From an uncultured Oscillospiraceae bacterium (GTDB lineage Bacteria; Bacillota; Clostridia; Oscillospirales; Oscillospiraceae): a stretch of 17,080 nt of DNA. Below the pieces are notes generated by a model, which made no database searches, was not told where the DNA came from, and was given only the letters and a program-made list of their open reading frames with translations. Position numbers and translations under genes: made by a program. The stretch covers positions 1 through 17,080 of the forward strand of contig CAKTZN010000014.1 in NCBI GenBank assembly GCA_934635545.1. Reading direction: 5' to 3'. Below, one piece after another: positions 1-7,170 of this stretch (positions are counted from its first letter, which is position 1; every line of letters begins with the position of its first letter).

Positions 1-737
1 TTGCCGGTGCCGGACAGGCCGAAGAAGATGGCGGTGTTCTCGCCGTTCATGTCGGTGTTGGCGGAGCAGTGCATGGAAGCGATGCCCTTGAGCGGCAGAT
101 AGTAGTTCATCATGGAGAACATGCCCTTCTTCATCTCGCCGCCGTACCAGGTGTTGATGATGACCTGCTCACGGGAGGTGATGTTGAAGGCCACGCAGGT
201 CTCGGAGTTCAGGCCCAGGGCCTGGAAGTCCTCCACCTTGGCCTTGGAGGCGTTGTACACCACGAAGTCAGGCTCGAAGCTTGCCAGCTCCTCGGCGGTG
301 GGCTTGATGAACATATTCTCCACGAAGTGGGCCTGCCATGCCACCTCCATGATGAAGCGGACGGCCATGCGGGTGTCCTTGTTGGCGCCGCAGAAGGCGT
401 CCACCACGAACAGGCGCTTATTGCACAGCTCGTTGACGGCGATGGCCTTCACCTTGGCCCACACATCCTCGCTCATGGGATGGTTGTCGTTCTTATAGCC
501 CTCCGTGGTCCACCACACGGTGTCCTTGGAATTCTCGTCCATGACGATGTACTTGTCCTTGGGAGAGCGGCCGGTGTAGATGCCGGTCATGACGTTCACG
601 GCGTCCAGCTCGGTGACCTGACCTACCTCATAGCCGGTCAGCTCCTTCTTGGTCTCCTCGGCAAACAGGGTCTCATAGGAGGGGTTATAGACGATTTCAC
701 TTACGCCGGTAATGCCATACTTCTTCAGATCGATCAT
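1..737 (-). CDS. pckA: Phosphoenolpyruvate carboxykinase (ATP), N-terminal part, cut by window edge
   Basis: ATP-dependent PEP carboxykinase interconverts oxaloacetate + ATP and PEP + CO2 + ADP in the cytosol. In gut anaerobes it often runs in the carboxylating direction. About 245 residues are visible, starting [20 protein letters not shown]. Family landmarks are [13 protein letters not shown] in the N-terminal domain, [14 protein letters not shown], then [18 protein letters not shown], and [19 protein letters not shown] at the left edge, which is the start of the GLSGTGK P-loop. The ATG at 735-737 is preceded by a good ribosome site (AAAAGGAG, about 8 nt away). The rest of the gene (roughly 290 residues in this family) lies outside the window. 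Reading is monocistronic here, with an extended -10 promoter upstream at 815-820. Family assignment is very secure; the direction of flux is not visible in the sequence. Confidence 0.97.
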   Translation of the reverse strand, partial: MIDLKKYGITGVSEIVYNPSYETLFAEETKKELTGYEVGQVTELDAVNVMTGIYTGRSPKDKYIVMDENSKDTVWWTTEGYKNDNHPMSEDVWAKVKAIAVNELCNKRLFVVDAFCGANKDTRMAVRFIMEVAWQAHFVENMFIKPTAEELASFEPDFVVYNASKAKVEDFQALGLNSETCVAFNITSREQVIINTWYGGEMKKGMFSMMNYYLPLKGIASMHCSANTDMNGENTAIFFGLSGTG

Positions 738-786
738 GGTAGATACTCCTTTTCACATATATTATGAACTGTTTTTACTTGTATGG

Positions 787-801
787 AATGTCCCCCACAT
801 T
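787..801. promoter_or_regulatory. Inverted repeat AATGT-N5-ACATT in the pckA leader
   Basis: The sequence AATGT CCCCC ACATT is a 15-bp dyad with perfect 5-bp arms. It lies just downstream of the predicted pckA start site, where a repressor would block transcription. No named operator consensus was recognised, so the role is inference. Confidence 0.3.
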
Positions 802-814
802 TAGGGTCACCGTT

Positions 815-823
815 ATTATACCA
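815..823 (-). promoter_or_regulatory. Probable extended -10 promoter of pckA
   Basis: On the minus strand the sequence reads TGGTATAAT, a perfect TATAAT at 815-820 with the TGn extension at 821-823. No good -35 box lies 16-18 bp upstream (the hexamer there is TAGCAT), which fits an extended -10 promoter. It predicts a transcript start near 808 and a 5' leader of about 70 nt before pckA. Confidence 0.55.
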
Positions 824-923
824 CAGCTTTTCCCGATATGCTATTGTTCAAACCGTATAAAAATCTCACAATGCTTTAGGCAACCTAACAAAAAGTCAGG
901 GTCGAAGGCATTCGCTTTTCAGC

Positions 924-1706
924 TTATCCGTAAAAATGCAGCACCGCCTCCAGCACGCCGCCGCCCACGGCCAGCGCCTTGTCCGAAGCGGTATAGCAGT
1001 ATTCCTCCTTACACCGGGGATCCACGTCGCCGGACTTCATCCCCTTGAAAACCGGCGTGCCGTCCGCCAGAAGGCCCCGCAGCACGCCGTCGATGGTGCA
1101 GACCATGGGCTTTCCGTTCACCTGGCCCGCCACGTCGCCGGACTTCACCTGGGCGCCGATATCCAGCACCGTGTGGAAAATGCCGTCGTCCGGCGCCCGC
1201 AGCACCCGCTCACCGGCGTAGCCGCCGATGAGGCCGGGAATGTTGGTGTTGGACAGGGCGCTGCCCTGGTAGATCACCCGGCCCAAAGTGTGGCCCCGCA
1301 TGGTCTCCACCACCGCGTGGCAGTCCTCCCCCGCCGTAAAGCCAGGGCCGATGCCCACCACGATGGGCGCGTCCGTGATCCTCGTCCCCAGGTTCCGCTT
1401 GGCCAGGATGGCGTCCACCAGCGCGTCGGGCCGCAGCGCCGTTCGACAGGCACAGTCCGGATCGGCCAGCACCGGGATATCCCCCCGCGCCGCGATCTCT
1501 TCCGCCGCCGTTTGCTCCGCCGCGTAAACGGCGCGGATACCCTCCACCTCCGTCTCGCCGTGGACGATGGCCTGGGAAAAGCAGACCGTGCGGCGGATGG
1601 CCGTGGGCTTGGGCAGATCCGTCATGATCACCTGTATCCGGGCCCGGTAAAGCCGCAGAGCGATGCCGGTGGCGATATCCCCCGCTCCTCTGATCAACAC
1701 GCGCAT
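924..1706 (-). CDS. yqeB: Selenium-dependent molybdenum hydroxylase maturation protein, YqeB family
   Basis: 260 residues beginning MRVLIRGAGDIATGIALRL, with a Rossmann-like GAGDIATG loop at residues 7-14. YqeB (EF2563 family) is a conserved marker of selenium-dependent molybdenum hydroxylases (xanthine dehydrogenase/purine hydroxylase type), where selenium is a labile cofactor atom rather than selenocysteine; its exact chemistry is not settled. The reading frame extends 20 codons further upstream, but ATG 1704-1706 is chosen because GGGAGGTG lies at the right distance and the extension would run through the -10 box. Visible landmarks are DPDCACRTALRPDALVDAI, IGPGFTAGEDCHAVVETMRG and the C-terminal AVGGGVLEAVL. 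It has its own promoter at 1738-1766 and is divergent from a ModE-like regulator. The matching selenium genes (csd, yedE, selD) lie about 10 kb to the right. Confidence 0.9.
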   Translation of the reverse strand: MRVLIRGAGDIATGIALRLYRARIQVIMTDLPKPTAIRRTVCFSQAIVHGETEVEGIRAVYAAEQTAAEEIAARGDIPVLADPDCACRTALRPDALVDAILAKRNLGTRITDAPIVVGIGPGFTAGEDCHAVVETMRGHTLGRVIYQGSALSNTNIPGLIGGYAGERVLRAPDDGIFHTVLDIGAQVKSGDVAGQVNGKPMVCTIDGVLRGLLADGTPVFKGMKSGDVDPRCKEEYCYTASDKALAVGGGVLEAVLHFYG

Positions 1707-1737
1707 AGGCGCACCTCCCTGTCGTTTCTTTTTCTTG

Positions 1738-1766
1738 AGAATAACACTTCCCGCCGGGATAGTCAA
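1738..1766 (-). promoter_or_regulatory. Sigma-A promoter of yqeB
   Basis: On the minus strand TTGACT (1761-1766), a 17-bp spacer and TATTCT (1738-1743) form a near-consensus promoter. The predicted start is near 1731, giving a leader of about 25 nt that contains GGGAGG. Its -35 is only 8 bp from the -35 of the opposing ModE-like gene. Confidence 0.8.
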
Positions 1767-1774
1767 TCACGACC

Positions 1775-1803
1775 TTGACGGCAGGCCCTCCGGCTGGTAC
1801 AAT
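1775..1803 (+). promoter_or_regulatory. Sigma-A promoter of the ModE-like gene, giving a leaderless mRNA
   Basis: TTGACG (1775-1780), a 17-bp spacer and TACAAT (1798-1803). The normal 6-7 nt from the -10 box to the start point lands on 1809-1811, and the start codon ATG begins at 1810. No Shine-Dalgarno sequence lies between the -10 box and the ATG. Confidence 0.8.
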
Positions 1804-1809
1804 ATTCTC

Positions 1810-2160
1810 ATGAAAGAATTACGCTACAATTTATCCTGCCGCCTGTTCACCGATGCCAAGTGCTTCGGCCCCGGCGTTGCCCAACTGCTGCACCGTGTGG
1901 AGCGGCTTCATTCCCTGCGCGCCGCCGCGCTGGAGATGGAGATGGCCTATTCCAAGGCGTGGACCGTCATCAAGAACGCGGAAAACGCCCTGGGCTTCAA
2001 GCTGCTGGACTCCACCGCCGGCGGAAAGCACGGCGGCGGCGCCACCCTGACACCGGAGGGCAAGGCCCTGCTGACGGCCTATGACCAGTTCTGTCAGGAG
2101 CTGCGCGACTGCGGCGACAGGCTGTTCGCCGAAAAATTCGCCCCGTTTATGGACAAATGA
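1810..2160 (+). CDS. ModE-like winged-helix regulator, DNA-binding domain only
   Basis: 116 residues matching the N-terminal LysR-type winged helix of ModE and its stand-alone relatives. The match includes FGPGVAQLLHRVERLHSLRAA, YSKAWTVIKNAENALGFKLL, then the STAGGKHGGGATLTPEGKALL segment that is the usual wing signature. The C-terminal molybdate-binding MOP domains of full ModE are absent, so any metal sensing must be indirect or use another ligand. The start at 1810 is chosen because family homology begins there; the frame is open upstream to 1663 but that stretch carries the two divergent promoters and reads into antisense yqeB. There is no ribosome site, so the mRNA appears leaderless. 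Its position opposite yqeB suggests control of molybdenum-hydroxylase genes and itself; this is inference. It ends at a strong terminator. Confidence 0.88.
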   Translation: MKELRYNLSCRLFTDAKCFGPGVAQLLHRVERLHSLRAAALEMEMAYSKAWTVIKNAENALGFKLLDSTAGGKHGGGATLTPEGKALLTAYDQFCQELRDCGDRLFAEKFAPFMDK

Positions 2161-2166
2161 CCCCAT

Positions 2167-2204
2167 AAAAAGATGGCCTGCTTAAAAAAGCAGGCCATCT
2201 TTTT
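2167..2204. terminator. Bidirectional intrinsic terminator between ModE-like and HAD genes
   Basis: A perfect 17-bp stem (2167-2183 with 2188-2204) with an AAAA loop; the core is GATGGCCTGCTT. A-rich and T-rich ends supply a T tract in both directions. It serves the two convergent genes and overlaps the stop codon of the HAD gene (2203-2205). Confidence 0.92.
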
Positions 2205-2853
2205 ATCTTGTCTTGAGCCACTCCATCACCTGAAGCAGTGAGTCGAACACACCCGTGGCCATTCGCAGCGTCTCATCGCCGGGCCGGGCCACATCCGGCA
2301 CGCAGGCCACCGGGATCCCCGCCGCCACGGCGGCACGCACACCGGCGTCGCTGTCCTCCAGCACCAGCGAATCCTCCGCCGCGGCGCCTGTCTTTTCAAG
2401 GGCCTTCAGGAAGATATCCGGCGCGGGCTTGCCGCTTTTTACCTCCGGGCCGAAGGTGAAGAAGTCAAAATACCCGGTAACGCCGTTCTGATCCAGGATC
2501 GTCCTGGCTCTGGATTCGATGCTGGAGCTTGCCAGCGAGATCAGGCAGCCCCGCTCCTTCAGCCAGGCCAGCAGCTCCCGTGCGCCGGTTTTCAGCGGGA
2601 TGCCCCGGCGGACGTATTCCGCCTCCCATTCCTCGTATCGGCGGATGCCCTCCTCCACCGTGATGGGCAGGGCGTACTCCTGGATGAAGTCCGTCATATT
2701 CCGCAGGATCGTCCGGCCGCTGTACTTCTCGGCATAGTGGGCCAGGGTAAAATCGTGGCCGTAATACCGCAGGATATCCCGGTCAACGTGATAGGCGACG
2801 GTCTCGCTGTCGATCAACAGGCCGTCCAGATCAAAAATCGCAGAACGCAGCAT
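2203..2853 (-). CDS. HAD-superfamily hydrolase, beta-phosphoglucomutase-like
   Basis: 216 residues with all four HAD motifs. Motif I is FDLDGLLIDS (nucleophile D8, acid/base D10), motif II the SLASSS loop (about residue 110), motif III SGKPAPD (K142) and motif IV LEDSDAG (E166, D167, D169). The helical cap between motif I and motif II (about residues 16-85) is of the C1 type seen in beta-phosphoglucomutase and small phosphatases such as YcjU. Cytosolic phosphatase or phosphomutase; the substrate cannot be read from sequence. The start ATG 2851-2853 follows AGGAAGAGG. It begins 2 nt after the stop of the FeoB-associated protein, so it is the last gene of the feo transcript, though a link with iron is not established. 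Confidence 0.9.
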   Translation of the reverse strand: MLRSAIFDLDGLLIDSETVAYHVDRDILRYYGHDFTLAHYAEKYSGRTILRNMTDFIQEYALPITVEEGIRRYEEWEAEYVRRGIPLKTGARELLAWLKERGCLISLASSSIESRARTILDQNGVTGYFDFFTFGPEVKSGKPAPDIFLKALEKTGAAAEDSLVLEDSDAGVRAAVAAGIPVACVPDVARPGDETLRMATGVFDSLLQVMEWLKTR

Positions 2854-2855
2854 GG

Positions 2856-3002
2856 TTACCTCTTCCTTTTACAGCATGTATCACAGCTACCGCCGCAGCC
2901 GCCGCGGCAGCAATCGGACTTTCCCTGCTTCCGGTAGACCCGGATCGCGGCTGCCACAGCGGCAGCCAGCGCCAGCAGCACCAGTATCGTGGCCAGATTC
3001 AT
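2856..3002 (-). CDS. FeoB-associated Cys-rich membrane protein
   Basis: A 48-residue protein with an N-terminal hydrophobic helix (about residues 4-21) followed by a basic stretch and a cysteine cluster: C31, C32, C36, C40, C43, C44 (CCRGGCGGSCDTCC), ending in KRKR. This is the layout of the small FeoB-associated Cys-rich proteins, which in many Firmicutes replace FeoC and are thought to bind iron or redox-sense at the inner face of the membrane. ATG 3000-3002 overlaps the feoB stop by one base (TGATG), so translation is probably coupled. A longer reading of the same frame to 3095 lies inside feoB and is not supported. Confidence 0.9.
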   Translation of the reverse strand: MNLATILVLLALAAAVAAAIRVYRKQGKSDCCRGGCGGSCDTCCKRKR

Positions 3003-5371
3003 CAGGCCACCCCCGCCAACAGCAGCACCGTCCGCGTCAGGCAGGCGCAGACCCATGCGATACCGCACTGCATCGCCACCATGCCCAGCGCCCATCTGCC
3101 GCCCAGCTCACGGCGCACCGAGGCGATGGCCGCCACGCAGGGCGTATACAGCAGGCAGAACACCAGCAGCGGTACGGCAGTCCCCACCGTCAGCAGCGAG
3201 GTGATGCCGTCGCCCACCAGCACCATCAGGGTGGAGACCACGCTCTCCTTGGCGATGAAGCCGGTGATCAGCGCCGTGGAGATGCGCCAGTCGCCAAAGC
3301 CCAGGGGCTTGAAGATAGGCGCGATATAGCTGGCCACCAGCGCCAGGATGCTGTTCTGGGAATCCTGAACGATCTGGAGCCGCAGGTCGAAGGTCTGCAA
3401 AAACCAGATGACGATGGTGGCCAGGAAGATCACCGTAAAGGCCCGCTGCAGGAAGTCCTTGGCCTTATCCCACAGCAGTTGCCCCACGTTCTTCAAGCCC
3501 GGCATGCGGTAATTGGGCAGCTCCATAACGAAGGGCACCGCCTCGCCCCGGAACAGGGTGCTTTTGAAGATCAGCGCCACCAGGATCCCGATGACGATGC
3601 CCAGGAAATAGAGCCCCACCATCACAAGGCCGCCCCGTCCGGGGAAAAAGGCGGCGGTAAAGAAACCGTAGATGGGCAGCTTGGCCGAGCAGCTCATAAA
3701 GGGCGTCAGCAGAATGGTCATCTTCCGGTCACGCTCCGACGGCAGGGTACGGCTGGCCATGACGCCGGGCACCGTGCAGCCGAAGCCGATCAGCATGGGC
3801 ACGATGCTGCGGCCGGACAGGCCGATCTTCCGCAGCAGCTTGTCCATGACGAAGGCCACGCGGGCCATGTAGCCGGTGTCCTCCAGAAGGGACAGAAAGA
3901 AGAACAGCGTCACGATGATGGGCAGGAAGCTCAGCACGCTGCCCACGCCGGTAAACACGCCGTCCACCACCAGCGAGCGCACCGCGTCGTTCACCTCCCA
4001 GGAGATCAGTGCGCTGTTCACCAGCTCCGTCAGCCGCGCGATGCCCTCCTCCAGCAGCTCCTGCAGCCATGCGCCGATGACGTTGAAGGTCAGGAAGAAC
4101 ACCAGCCCCATAATGCCAATAAAGGCCGGGATGGCGGTATATTTTCCCGTCAGAAAGCGGTCGATCTTCTGGCTGCGGAGGTGCTCACGGCTCTCGTGTG
4201 GCTTCACCACCGTGGCGTCCACCAGCTCCTGAATGAAGGAAAACCGCATGTCCGCGATGGCGGCAGAGCGGTCAAGTCCCCGCTCCGTCTCCATCTGCAG
4301 GATGATATGCTCCAGCATCTCCCGCTCGTTCTGATCCAGCGCCAGCGCCTCCAGCACACGGTGGTCGCCCTCCACCAGCTTGGTGGCGGCGAAGCGGACG
4401 GGGATGCCCGCCGCCTCGGCATGGTCGGCGATCAGGTGCATGATGGCGTGCAGGCACCGGTGCACCGCACCGCCGTGGTCGTTCATGCCGCAGAAATCGG
4501 TGCGGCCCGGCTTCTCCTGATACTTGGCCACATGCACCGCGTGGCGCACCAGCTCGTCCACGCCCTCGTTCCTGGCGGCGGAAATGGGCACCACCGGGAT
4601 GCCCAGCATGGCCTCCATCTCGTTGATGCGGATGGAGCCGCCGTTGCCCCGCACCTCGTCCATCATGTTCAGCGCCAGCACCATAGGCACATCCAGCTCC
4701 AGAAGCTGCATGGTCAGATAGAGGTTCCGCTCGATGTTGGTGGCGTCCACGATGTTGATGATACCGGTGGGCTTTTCATTGATGATAAATTGCCGGGTGA
4801 CGATCTCCTCGCTGGTATAGGGGGACATGGAATAGATGCCCGGCAGGTCGGTGATCTCGGTGTTGGGGTATTCCCGGATGGCGCCGCTCTTGCGATCCAC
4901 CGTCACGCCGGGGAAGTTGCCCACATGCTGGTTGGCGCCGGTCAGTTGATTGAACAGCGTGGTCTTGCCGCAGTTCTGGTTGCCCGCCAGGGCGAAGGTC
5001 AGTGTGGTCTCCTCCGGCAGGGGGTGTTCCCCCGCCTTGATGTGGAACCGTCCCCCCTCGCCCAGGCCGGGATGCTCACAGTCCGGGCAGCTCTCCGCCG
5101 CCGGAGCGGCCACCTGACGGACGGCCCTGACCGGCGTGATGTCGATCTTCGCGGCGTCTGCCAGCCGCAGCGTCAGCTCATAGCCGTGGATCCGCAGCTC
5201 CATGGGGTCGCCCATGGGCGCGAATTTCACCAGTGTCACCTCCGCGCCGGGGATCAGGCCCATGTCCAGAAAATGCTGGCGCAGGGCGCCCTCTCCGCCC
5301 ACCGCCGTGATCCGGGCAGACTGGCCGGTCTCCAACTGCGCCAGTGTATGTATGTTCTCTTGTACTCCCAT
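3002..5371 (-). CDS. feoB: Ferrous iron transporter, FeoA-FeoB fusion
   Basis: 789 residues. Residues 1-80 are a FeoA/SH3-like domain (LRQHFLDMGLIPGAEVTLVK), then a linker with CPDCEHPG (about 95-102). The G domain follows: G1 GNQNCGKT (130-137), switch I GNFPGVTVDRKSG, G3 DLPG (175-178), G4 NMMD (235-238), G5 SAA (264-266). The C-terminal part is the membrane permease with Gate motifs (EDTGYMARVAFVMD, LIGFGCTVPGVMASRTL, ending VFCLLYTPCVAAI and a final hydrophobic helix). FeoB imports Fe2+ across the cytoplasmic membrane under anoxic conditions. The start ATG 5369-5371 is preceded by GAAAGGAT; an upstream extension to 5419 lacks a ribosome site and passes the predicted start point. It is first gene of a three-gene operon with the Cys-rich protein and a HAD phosphatase. 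The FeoA fusion is a known variant. Confidence 0.96.
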   Translation of the reverse strand: MGVQENIHTLAQLETGQSARITAVGGEGALRQHFLDMGLIPGAEVTLVKFAPMGDPMELRIHGYELTLRLADAAKIDITPVRAVRQVAAPAAESCPDCEHPGLGEGGRFHIKAGEHPLPEETTLTFALAGNQNCGKTTLFNQLTGANQHVGNFPGVTVDRKSGAIREYPNTEITDLPGIYSMSPYTSEEIVTRQFIINEKPTGIINIVDATNIERNLYLTMQLLELDVPMVLALNMMDEVRGNGGSIRINEMEAMLGIPVVPISAARNEGVDELVRHAVHVAKYQEKPGRTDFCGMNDHGGAVHRCLHAIMHLIADHAEAAGIPVRFAATKLVEGDHRVLEALALDQNEREMLEHIILQMETERGLDRSAAIADMRFSFIQELVDATVVKPHESREHLRSQKIDRFLTGKYTAIPAFIGIMGLVFFLTFNVIGAWLQELLEEGIARLTELVNSALISWEVNDAVRSLVVDGVFTGVGSVLSFLPIIVTLFFFLSLLEDTGYMARVAFVMDKLLRKIGLSGRSIVPMLIGFGCTVPGVMASRTLPSERDRKMTILLTPFMSCSAKLPIYGFFTAAFFPGRGGLVMVGLYFLGIVIGILVALIFKSTLFRGEAVPFVMELPNYRMPGLKNVGQLLWDKAKDFLQRAFTVIFLATIVIWFLQTFDLRLQIVQDSQNSILALVASYIAPIFKPLGFGDWRISTALITGFIAKESVVSTLMVLVGDGITSLLTVGTAVPLLVFCLLYTPCVAAIASVRRELGGRWALGMVAMQCGIAWVCACLTRTVLLLAGVA

Positions 5372-5424
5372 GCATGAATATCCTTTCTTTGCGCTTTCCC
5401 TGTGCTTGTCCATTGTCACCCTAG

Positions 5425-5453
5425 AGTTTAGCGTAATCCCGCCGTGCCGTCAA
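5425..5453 (-). promoter_or_regulatory. Sigma-A promoter of the feo operon
   Basis: On the minus strand TTGACG (5448-5453), 17-bp spacer, TAAACT (5425-5430). The predicted start is near 5418, with a leader of about 47 nt. A near-palindrome ACCCTAGAGT (5418-5427) overlaps the -10 box and start point and could be a metalloregulator site, but it does not clearly match the Fur or DtxR consensus. Confidence 0.7.
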
Positions 5454-5474
5454 GCCGCGGCAGGGGAAAAGGCG

Positions 5475-5503
5475 CAAAAAAGAGGAGGCCATCGGCCTCC
5501 TCT
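5475..5503 (-). terminator. Intrinsic terminator of the MATE gene
   Basis: Perfect 10-bp stem AGAGGAGGCC / GGCCTCCTCT (5481-5490 with 5494-5503) with a 3-nt loop. On the minus strand it is followed by six T residues (5475-5480). It lies directly after the MATE stop codon. Confidence 0.9.
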
Positions 5504-5508
5504 GATCC

Positions 5509-7008
5509 TTATGCTTCACGCGCCTCATGACGGATACGGTGGCGGTGCATGTAGCGGTAGTCCATCTTCATGATGTTGCGGACAAAGGGCACCATCAGCA
5601 CGGAGTCAGAGGCGATCCAGGCGCAGGGATCGGCGGCGCACAGGGCATAGAAGGCCAGCGGGCCCGCCTGGGCGCTGACGGCGCCTCCGGCAAAGAGGGG
5701 CGGCAGCAGCAGGCTCACCACGATGCGGGCCACCAGCTCCGCCGCGCCGGCGCCCAGGACAAACGAGGATTTCCCGATACCCTGCACACAGTTGCGTATG
5801 GTGAAGATGAAGCCCAGGAAGGGGAACATGGCAAAGTCCACATACAGGAAGGTATTGCCGTAGCGGATGGTCTCCTCCGTCACCTTGTCGGCGCTGAGGA
5901 ACACATGGAGATAAAAGCCGCCGCGGGTCAGCAGCAGCCCGATGCCCACGGCAGCGGCCACCAGGACTGCCATCATCACCAGGGCCTGAAGCGTACCCTT
6001 TTTGATGCGGTCCGTCCTGCCCGCGCCCAGATTCTGGGCGGTGAAGCTGGTCATGGCCGCGCCCAGGCCGTTCATGGGGGTGGCCACCAGGTTGGACAGC
6101 TTGTTGGCCGCGCCGAAGCCGTTCTGGGCCGCGCTGGAGACCATCACGCCCTCCAGCATGTCGAACTGCACCACCACGCTCTGCATCACGATGATGCCCA
6201 CCGCCAGCACAGAGAACTGCAGGCCCAGAGGGATGCCCTGGGTCACATGGCGGCGGATATCCCACCAGGTGATGCGCCGCCAGTCGCTCCGCAGGGGCCG
6301 GATGTCGGGATAGTGGGCAAAGGCGTAGATAAAGCAGCCCACGGTGCTGATCAACTGGGCCGACACGGTGGCAATGGCCGCCCCCGTCACGCCCCAGCGG
6401 AACACGATGATGAACAGCAGATCCAGACCCACGTTCAGCACCGTGGAGAACAGCAGAAACAGCAGCGGCGTCACGGAATCGCCCAGGCTGCGCAGGAACG
6501 AGCAGATGAAGTTATAGAAGAGCTGCGCGCCGATCCCGGCGAAGATCACGGCGCAGTAGGTATAGGCCGCGTGATACACCTCCGGGTTATCCGGCGTGAT
6601 GTTCAGCCAGGCCAGCATGGGGTTCAGCAGCACCAGCGCCAGCGCCGTCAGCAGCACCGTCAGCGCGGCGGACAGCACGATCTGGATCACCAGTGAGCGG
6701 CGGACGCCCTCCCGGTCGTGGCAGCCCACACTGCATGAGGTGATGACGCAGAAGCCCGCACTGACGCCGAAGGCGAACTGCAAAAAGATGAACACCAGCG
6801 ACGTGGTATCGTTGACGCCCGCCACCTCCTGGGCAGTCAGTGTCTGGCCCACGATGGCCGCGTCGCTGATGGAATACACCTGCTGCAAAAGATAGGACAA
6901 TATGATGGGCAGAGAGAAAACCAGGATGGTCTTCCAGCATGTGCCCTGTGTCAGGTCAACCGGATGAAAGAGCGACGAAATATGCCGTTTTGCGTTTGCT
7001 TGTGCCAT
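5509..7008 (-). CDS. MATE-family multidrug/metabolite efflux transporter
   Basis: About 499 residues with twelve predicted membrane helices and the MATE/NorM-type two-halves layout. Landmarks are FSLPIILSYLLQQVYSISDAAIVGQ in helix 1-2, VSAGFCVITSCSVGCHDREGVRRS, FYNFICSFLRSLGDSVTPL, and the second-half MNGLGAAMTSFTAQNLGAGRTDRIKKG. MATE proteins export cationic drugs or metabolites using Na+ or H+ gradients; the substrate is not predictable. Start choice: the ATG at 7006-7008 lies about 8 nt from AAGGTGAG, whereas the in-frame ATG at 7012-7014 and GTG at 7018-7020 sit on or too near that site, so the N-terminus is uncertain by 2-4 residues. Monocistronic, with its own consensus promoter and terminator. 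Confidence 0.92.
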   Translation of the reverse strand: MAQANAKRHISSLFHPVDLTQGTCWKTILVFSLPIILSYLLQQVYSISDAAIVGQTLTAQEVAGVNDTTSLVFIFLQFAFGVSAGFCVITSCSVGCHDREGVRRSLVIQIVLSAALTVLLTALALVLLNPMLAWLNITPDNPEVYHAAYTYCAVIFAGIGAQLFYNFICSFLRSLGDSVTPLLFLLFSTVLNVGLDLLFIIVFRWGVTGAAIATVSAQLISTVGCFIYAFAHYPDIRPLRSDWRRITWWDIRRHVTQGIPLGLQFSVLAVGIIVMQSVVVQFDMLEGVMVSSAAQNGFGAANKLSNLVATPMNGLGAAMTSFTAQNLGAGRTDRIKKGTLQALVMMAVLVAAAVGIGLLLTRGGFYLHVFLSADKVTEETIRYGNTFLYVDFAMFPFLGFIFTIRNCVQGIGKSSFVLGAGAAELVARIVVSLLLPPLFAGGAVSAQAGPLAFYALCAADPCAWIASDSVLMVPFVRNIMKMDYRYMHRHRIRHEAREA

Positions 7009-7051
7009 GATCATACTCACCTTACTTCTGCCATTTCATTTTTGCTGTGAG

Positions 7052-7080
7052 ATTATAAGCTTACCGCATCGGAAAGTCAA
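7052..7080 (-). promoter_or_regulatory. Consensus sigma-A promoter of the MATE gene
   Basis: On the minus strand TTGACT (7075-7080), 17-bp spacer, perfect TATAAT (7052-7057). The predicted start is near 7045, giving a leader of roughly 37 nt that includes AAGGTGAG. Confidence 0.85.
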
Positions 7081-7144
7081 GTGGTCTTTCTGTGGAAAAA
7101 GCACAAATGTAATCGTTTCTATTTGGCGTTTTCAACAAAGAAAA

Positions 7145-7163
7145 CCGCAGCATTTCGCTGCGG
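7145..7163 (-). terminator. Terminator of the scf-decarboxylase operon
   Basis: Perfect 7-bp stem CCGCAGC / GCTGCGG (7145-7151 with 7157-7163) with a 5-nt loop. On the minus strand it is followed by TTTTCTTTGTTG. It is about 22 nt past the decarboxylase stop codon. Confidence 0.8.
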
Positions 7164-7170
7164 CTTCCCG

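Noticed and set aside
2852..5377. 841-codon open frame on the plus strand opposite feoB
   Set aside because: It is antisense to a certain feoB, is rich in His, Gln, Arg and Asp as expected from GC-rich reverse-frame reading, and matches no family.
5527..6696. 389-codon plus-strand frame opposite the MATE gene
   Set aside because: His/Gln/Arg-rich shadow of a clear membrane protein, with no ribosome site.
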